Shown here: in pieces, positions 8,444-12,840 of the stretch
How positions within the stretch are numbered: the stretch's first letter is position 1
Layout: every line of letters begins with the position of its first letter
From: Cyclostephanos tholiformis
Lineage: Eukaryota > Bacillariophyta > Thalassiosirophyceae > Thalassiosirales > Thalassiosiraceae
Length of the DNA stretch: 12,840 bases
Assembly: GCA_036939975.1 (NCBI GenBank)
Contig: JALLPB010000803.1
Location: 1 to 12,840, forward strand
Direction of reading: 5' to 3'
Program-made: the position numbers and the translations under genes
The notes under the pieces: generated by a model
Databases searched by the model: none
Told to the model about the DNA's origin: nothing
Seen by the model: only the letters and a program-made list of their open reading frames with translations

Positions 8444-9933
8444 ATGGATGGCATGAAAAGACGATTTAAGCAAATCGGTGGTATCGATCACCATGTCACG
8501 ATCGAACGTGAACGGCAGCCGCGGAGAGAGAGCAACAAGCGGCAGATCAAAATAAGCGGCCTCGCTTGCCTTTTATCCTCGGTTGCGGTAATTACAAATG
8601 TTGGATTGAACGGTAGGAAACATAACACCAGGGCAGTTTCGGTTTCGTATAGACCCCCTTCAAATGTCAGCAATGAACTTCTCGCTACATTCGAGAATGT
8701 TATGAGCTCCGCCAATCTATCACTGCCTCCCGGCTTCGAAGCCTATGTGCCAATCATATTGGAAAACGGAAATATTCTCTGTCGGAACAGTCACAAAGGT
8801 AATATTTTGAATGCAAGAATACATTCATTCATCGAATTGCTCAAGGCGGGGATGGAGATGGAATCAAATGATGCAGTAGCTAATAACGATGTTACGCAGA
8901 GTATCCCTATCATACTGATAGAAAGTGACGCCAGTGGCTGCCTTCATGGCCATCATCCTCAATTGGCAAATTGGCTTCGACTTAATCCTCGTCTTGAGTC
9001 TCGCTATTCTATCCATGACCATGCGGATCAAGCATCATTCCCCCGACTTACTTGGCATACTCCTGCACCGAAATACGGTACGGGCTGGTGTAAAGCCATC
9101 GGAATGACTGGATATGAGTCAGCAAGCATGCTTAAAGAGAAGTGTGACAGCTGGTTCTTTAAATGCTCCTGGGATCAGACTTTCAAGTATCATGAATCTA
9201 AGTACCCCTGGCATTCCAAGATCGACAGGGCTGTTTGGAGGGGATCGACAACTGGATGGCAACACTTACCTTTTAACGAGTTGCCAAGAGCGAAGCTGGT
9301 GAAGATGAGCATGGATCGTCCGGACATAATTGATGCTGGTTTTACTTCTTTTGTTCAAGGTTGGAAGTGGCGGAAGCTTATGAACCAAACGATCGCCGCA
9401 AATGTTATTCCTTTTGAAGATCTAATGAAGTACAGAGCAATTATTGATATTGACGGTAACGCCTGGAGCTCACGGTTCACGAAACTCCTCTGCACAAATT
9501 CGGTTGTCATTAAGGTTTGTGCAAATAATGATAATAGTGCTTCTTTATCATTATTTGCATTGGTTTCCTCACATACTCGTTCGCTATGCCACTGCATTAG
9601 ATTGATCCTGATTATATTGAATACTTTTATGCGAACTTGCACCCCATGTTAGACTACGTTCCCGCATCTCTACAAAATTTAACGGAGGTGATTGAGTATG
9701 TATTGGACAAAAAGAATGAACATCAAATGAAATCCATCGTTGATTCTGCCAATTCATGGTGTAAAAGAACTATAACCAAAGAACAGTTGGCGAATGACGC
9801 GATGTCCCAGTTGAGAAAATACGAAACGGCACTTTTTGATACCTACGACAGAAGCTGGGAAGCTGAATGGATAAGCGTGAGAGAGAGAATAATGAGCAAT
9901 ATTGGAGATGATTTGGTAGATTGCAGTAAATGA
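8444..9933 (+). CDS. GT90 family O-glycosyltransferase (CAP10/Rumi-like)
   Basis: The predicted type II membrane protein of the secretory pathway transfers a sugar (glucose or xylose in known relatives) to protein or glycan. Exons are 8444-9514 and 9601-9933 (TGA), giving 467 residues. The 86 nt intron 9515-9600 (GTTTGT..TAG) joins SVVIK|IDPDYIEYFYANL in phase 0. The N-terminus is basic, followed by one hydrophobic span (about residues 36-55). The catalytic region carries the family landmarks DRAVWRGSTTG (261-271), the KYRAIIDIDGNAWSSRF block (329-345) with the following KLL, and, after the intron, the EYFYANLHPMLDYVP region. A helical C-terminus ends in VDCSK. Possible N-glycosylation sites are NVS near 75, NLS near 91 and NQT near 314. 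I chose the first ATG; a second in-frame one at 8453 changes little. The substrate cannot be told from sequence. Confidence 0.88.
9520..9559 (+). repeat. Perfect 15-bp inverted repeat inside GT90 intron
   Basis: TGCAAATAATGATAA (9520-9534) is followed after a 10-base loop by its exact reverse complement TTATCATTATTTGCA (9545-9559). The hairpin starts five bases after the 5' splice site and takes up nearly half of the 86 nt intron. Confidence 0.9.
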
Positions 9934-10328
9934 CCAGTCCTTGAAATGCGTCTTACCCGTAACGTGTTGTGACCCCCCGTGGGAAATTCGAAGTTCCCCT
10001 CCAGCGAGCAGGCCGAAGTCGAGGAGTGGGACTTCATCGAGGCCCGACTGTTGTATATCTGGCGAGGGATTTTAACATACACACTTGCAAACTTGAGACA
10101 TACTTAACTCGGATTACTTTGTTCGCTTCTCTCATCTTCCTGTTATGTCCATTCACCTCAGCTTATGTGGCATGTACAATGCTGATAAAAATCGTAGTTT
10201 GAATTTCCCCCATCGCTGATGTACGTTCGATAAATTAGTCCTTCTAATTATTATGAAATACTAGCAATAGATTTTGCAGTTTCTTTTGACTCATAATCAG
10301 GCATTTGCAAGAACAGGTCTTTCACAAC
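9934..10328. other. Convergent intergenic gap with GC-rich island
   Basis: These 395 bp lie between the GT90 stop and the HMG-box gene stop. Most of it is AT-rich 3' flank. An unusual GC-rich island at about 9973-10065 is open from 9973 to 10107 and reads codons biased to G or C at the third position (for example SSEQAEVEEWDFIEARLLYI). It has no start codon and no clear splice partner, so it is not called as a gene. Confidence 0.45.
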
Positions 10329-11741
10329 CTACTCAATCTTTTTCATCCTCTTCTTCTTCTTCTGCTTCGTATTGTCGCCAACATCACCACTTCTTTTCAA
10401 GAAAAAAGGTGGCATTGAATCTCCGCCCCCAACTGCACCTTCTGATTGTGCCTTCTTGGCCAAGAACGTCTCCATCTCACGCTTGTATCGCGCCATATCC
10501 TCGTCGGCGAGCTTTTTGAATTTTTCGATCTCCTCAGGCTTAAGCTGCTGCCATCGTTTGCCAATCTCCTTCGCAAGGTTCTCAAATCCAATTTTTCCGT
10601 GTGGAATTTTCTTCCCATCTACTCCTATTTCATCGTAGCCTTTAGCAACATTCGCTCCACCGTCCTCTTCACCCTTCTTCTCCGACACGGCATCGTGAAT
10701 GACGTCATCATCTTCAGTCACTTCCTCTTTCTTCATGGCCTTAGAATCCTTCAAGTCTTCCTTGCCGACTGTCTTCTTGACATCTTCCTCTTTGTTCCCG
10801 TCCTCTTCATCTCCCACCTTTATCTCAACCGGAGTACCTATCGTCTTCGACGTCTTCTTAGTAATCGAATTGAGGATACATGCCCTCTCCTCTCTAAAGA
10901 AGAAGTTATAAGCGCTCAAAGGTCGCTTGGGCTTGTCCTTCAACTTCATTTTCTTGCTAGATTTTTTTTCACCCTTGGAATTCATAATGGGATACTTCAA
11001 AACCCCATCTTCCCGTGCGAGGACTCCAGGCATGTTGGCCCCTTTGTTTAAGGCCAAGTGGGGGGCGGAGGCAACGGTTCCGTCTCCAGGCGCTGCGGTG
11101 TTGGCGATCACGGGGAGGCCGACACCCACCACACCGTTGGGCGCCCCGTAAGGATTGGCGTTGCCAATGCCAATCTGTCCTTGGCCCATGCCGCTCATGC
11201 CCAACAACATCATGGGATTGATACCCTGGGACATCATCTGCATGGCCATGGGGTTCATCATCAACTGAGCGAGCACATCTCCGCCATCGACATTCGCGTT
11301 CCCCTGGTTGTTGGCAGCGGCAGCCTGCACGTTCATGTTGTTCCCACCTCCCATGGCATTAAAGTTGCCCATCCCACCCATCATGCCCATGGAAGGGTTC
11401 ATCATCGCCTGTGGAAAAAAATTATTCATCCCCATCTGACCCATCATCATTGGATTAATGCCCTGGGCCATCATCATTTGTAGTACCTGAGGGTTCATGC
11501 CTTGGGCCTGCTGCTGCTGATGTTGCTGTTGCATGACGTTGTTCGCGAGCATGGCGTTCATAACAGAGTTGATATTACCGTTCGCACCGCCAATTCCGCC
11601 CGGAATATTCATGGAGTTCATGCCGTTGTTACCCCGACTTACATCAGTAGCCTGGGCGGTGGACATGGAGTCACCGACCTGGTTCATGTTGCCATCCTGA
11701 AGGTCCATTCCTGAGCCAGAGGCTTCTTGAGGCATCATCAT
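10329..11741 (-). CDS. HMG-box DNA-binding protein with split HMG box
   Basis: This single-exon gene encodes 470 residues, ATG at 11741 and TAG at 10329, and is probably a nuclear chromatin or transcription factor. Residues 1-240 are Met/Asn/Gly-rich and low complexity (INPMMMGQMGMN, a QQQHQQQQ run near 71-78, repeated GINPMM). A basic stretch, SSKKMKLKDKPKRP (261-274), leads into HMG-box helix 1 with the classic KRPLSAYNFFFREERACI (273-290). Instead of a short turn, about 90 charged Lys/Glu/Asp-rich residues follow (294-382). The box then resumes with HGKIGFENLAKEIGKRWQQL and EEIEKFKKLADEDMARYKRE (381-422). The C-terminus is Lys-rich (KQKKKKRMKK), a likely nuclear localisation signal. Met1, Met2 and Met3 are consecutive ATGs, so the start is only ambiguous by two codons. 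The insert is continuous coding sequence. I see no strong intron in it, although its removal has not been tested with transcripts. Confidence 0.9.
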   Translation of the reverse strand: MMMPQEASGSGMDLQDGNMNQVGDSMSTAQATDVSRGNNGMNSMNIPGGIGGANGNINSVMNAMLANNVMQQQHQQQQAQGMNPQVLQMMMAQGINPMMMGQMGMNNFFPQAMMNPSMGMMGGMGNFNAMGGGNNMNVQAAAANNQGNANVDGGDVLAQLMMNPMAMQMMSQGINPMMLLGMSGMGQGQIGIGNANPYGAPNGVVGVGLPVIANTAAPGDGTVASAPHLALNKGANMPGVLAREDGVLKYPIMNSKGEKKSSKKMKLKDKPKRPLSAYNFFFREERACILNSITKKTSKTIGTPVEIKVGDEEDGNKEEDVKKTVGKEDLKDSKAMKKEEVTEDDDVIHDAVSEKKGEEDGGANVAKGYDEIGVDGKKIPHGKIGFENLAKEIGKRWQQLKPEEIEKFKKLADEDMARYKREMETFLAKKAQSEGAVGGGDSMPPFFLKRSGDVGDNTKQKKKKRMKKIE

Positions 11742-12155
11742 CTAGTCTTAGTGTAAACAATGGTATGGCGGGATTCTTTGGTCGGTCGTAACTGCGCTGT
11801 CGTGACATCAACGTTAACGTGCAACCCGAAGAGCATGAGTTTATTACGCAAGAATAACGAGGCACACTACAAGTTCGCGACGGTCCACTGGGCCGGAGAG
11901 CGAAGCCCGGCGGTCACGAGCCACCGCGGAAGTCTCTCTCTCTCCCCCCCCCCTTGGCAAACGTTCCTCAACGACAACAAAAAATAGCCCCACAAGGACG
12001 TCCGCAGCGACGGTGGGACGAGGCTTGAGGACCATGATGGGCACATCATATCCAGGACGGTCGGTAGTCTCCAGTTGACGTTCCCGCCTCTCTCATCCAT
12101 CGCATTACACGCGACGGCGGAAAAAGGGATGGAAGGGAGTCTAAAGGAGATGGGC
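11742..12155. other. 5' flank of the HMG-box gene
   Basis: These 414 bp lie upstream of the minus-strand HMG gene and likely carry its promoter and 5' UTR. A C tract sits at 11944-11953 within a CT-rich segment. Several overlapping short ORFs exist, but none has a motif or hydrophobic pattern that I trust. Confidence 0.4.
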
Positions 12156-12299
12156 TCATCGGAGGTTTTGCAAAACCAGGCGATCTTCCAGGCGGAGACC
12201 GGAGGGGCGAGGAGACTGGGCTATCATTGCCGTAGCCGCCACGACCCACCCACCGGCGAGCAGAAAAATGAGCCACAGCAACGGGTCTTCCCCCACCAT
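12156..12299 (-). CDS. Candidate small membrane peptide or last exon
   Basis: From ATG at 12299 to TGA at 12156 this reads 47 residues: MVGEDPLLWLIFLLAGG, continuing WVVAATAMIAQS and then a polar tail ending in VLQNLR. It has one well-formed hydrophobic span bounded by an acidic and a basic side. The frame stays open upstream as GYGPPNSFAG back to a possible acceptor TCACCATAG at about 12341-12349, so it may be a final exon whose 5' part was not identified. The family is not recognised. A chance ORF in GC-rich DNA is a real alternative. Confidence 0.3.
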   Translation of the reverse strand: MVGEDPLLWLIFLLAGGWVVAATAMIAQSPRPSGLRLEDRLVLQNLR

Positions 12300-12349
12300 C
12301 CCAGCGAAGCTGTTGGGCGGTCCATAGCCATGGTAAAGCTATGGTGATA

Positions 12350-12420
12350 GGGCGGGTGGGTGGGGGTCCCTCATCAATACAACCCCGCCCCACCAGCCCC
12401 CACATCCGAGTCAAACTTCA

Positions 12421-12455
<35 letters not shown>

Positions 12456-12840
12456 TAACATAAAACAAGGACAAGTTTTAAGACATATCCCCATCAAAGT
12501 AGAGTAATACTATCTCTCTCTTGCATACCAAACGCACCTGAGCAGGAAAGGGTTAAGTAATGATGTGGTTGGGGGGGAGATGCGAATGGGGCCGGGCCGT
12601 TTACTTATCTGTTTTTTTAATACACCTAACCGAATTCTCGTCCTGGACAATTTTTGTTTTTAACGAGCACACGAAACTGACAGCAGATGCATGTATGTGT
12701 TATGAGGACCTTTATTCCCCCAAAAAGAATTATTTTTTGTTTAACAAGCTGGAAGAAACACGTTTGGAACTTGTTTTGGGTAAAAGGGACTGAAAATACG
12801 GCCAGACGTGTTTCGTCACGACGACTGTGAACAGAAGAAA
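12350..12840. other. Right flank, no confident gene
   Basis: GC-rich until about 12410, then a CT/AC microsatellite, then AT-rich sequence to the end. Short ORFs (such as 12560-12793, plus) show no motif and poor codon bias. The stretch could hold the 5' UTR of the candidate minus-strand peptide. Confidence 0.4.
12424..12455. repeat. Compound (CT)n(AC)n microsatellite
   Basis: An uninterrupted CT run at 12424-12440 passes directly into an AC run at 12441-12455. It lies in non-coding sequence as far as I can tell. Confidence 0.95.

Noticed and set aside
11058..11483. His-rich plus-strand ORF of 141 residues
   Set aside because: His codons here are antisense of the Met/Asn-rich coding sequence of the HMG protein.
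12075..12347. Plus-strand ORF of 90 residues
   Set aside because: No motif, no hydrophobic or repeat pattern, and no splice context. The minus strand offers a more protein-like reading, itself weak.
1..12840. CRISPR array, tRNA, rRNA, transposase or integrase
   Set aside because: I saw no regularly spaced direct repeats of CRISPR type, no tRNA-like cloverleaf and no mobile-element protein in any frame. The only regular repeats are LRR coding units and microsatellites.

Overview
The window looks like nuclear DNA of a diatom, probably a centric species of the Thalassiosirales. Several features point this way. Genes carry short GT-AG introns (86 to 221 nt). Two predicted proteins start with a signal peptide followed by a Phe at the cleavage site, the pattern of stramenopile plastid presequences. 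The left end holds a decayed BspA-type leucine-rich repeat gene of a kind that is very abundant in these diatoms. A clear complex I subunit, NDUFA13/GRIM-19, and a GT90 glycosyltransferase confirm a eukaryote. The species assignment is inference.

Layout, left to right. About 290-1556 (+): broken BspA-like LRR pseudogene with several frameshifts. 2076-3014 (-): single-exon, low-complexity protein with a probable plastid presequence. 3590-4955 (+): three-exon, plastid-targeted conserved protein of unknown function. 5176-6165 (-): three-exon conserved protein with a possible ParB-like fold. 6387-6969 (+): two-exon NDUFA13. 7380-8292 (-): four-exon small single-span membrane protein whose first coding exon is only 14 nt. 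8444-9933 (+): two-exon GT90 (CAP10/Rumi-like) O-glycosyltransferase. 10329-11741 (-): HMG-box protein with a Met/Asn-rich N-terminus and a long insert inside the HMG box. 11742-12840: no confident gene, one candidate membrane-peptide exon on the minus strand, and a compound CT/AC microsatellite.

The seven intact genes alternate strictly in strand (-,+,-,+,-,+,-). Every intergenic gap is therefore either a shared 5' region (575, 221 and 151 bp) or a tail-to-tail gap (220, 410 and 395 bp). The genes do not form one pathway. There are plastid proteins on the left, a mitochondrial complex I subunit in the middle, a secretory-pathway enzyme and a nuclear chromatin protein. The clearest links are possible shared promoters of head-to-head pairs.

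I found no CRISPR array, integrase, tRNA, rRNA or bacterial-style operon. I see no convincing new multi-gene system. The most interesting items are the uncharacterised conserved proteins, the split HMG box, the perfect hairpin inside the GT90 intron and the tiny start exon. All exon joins were worked out by hand from splice consensus and reading-frame continuity, without transcript data.
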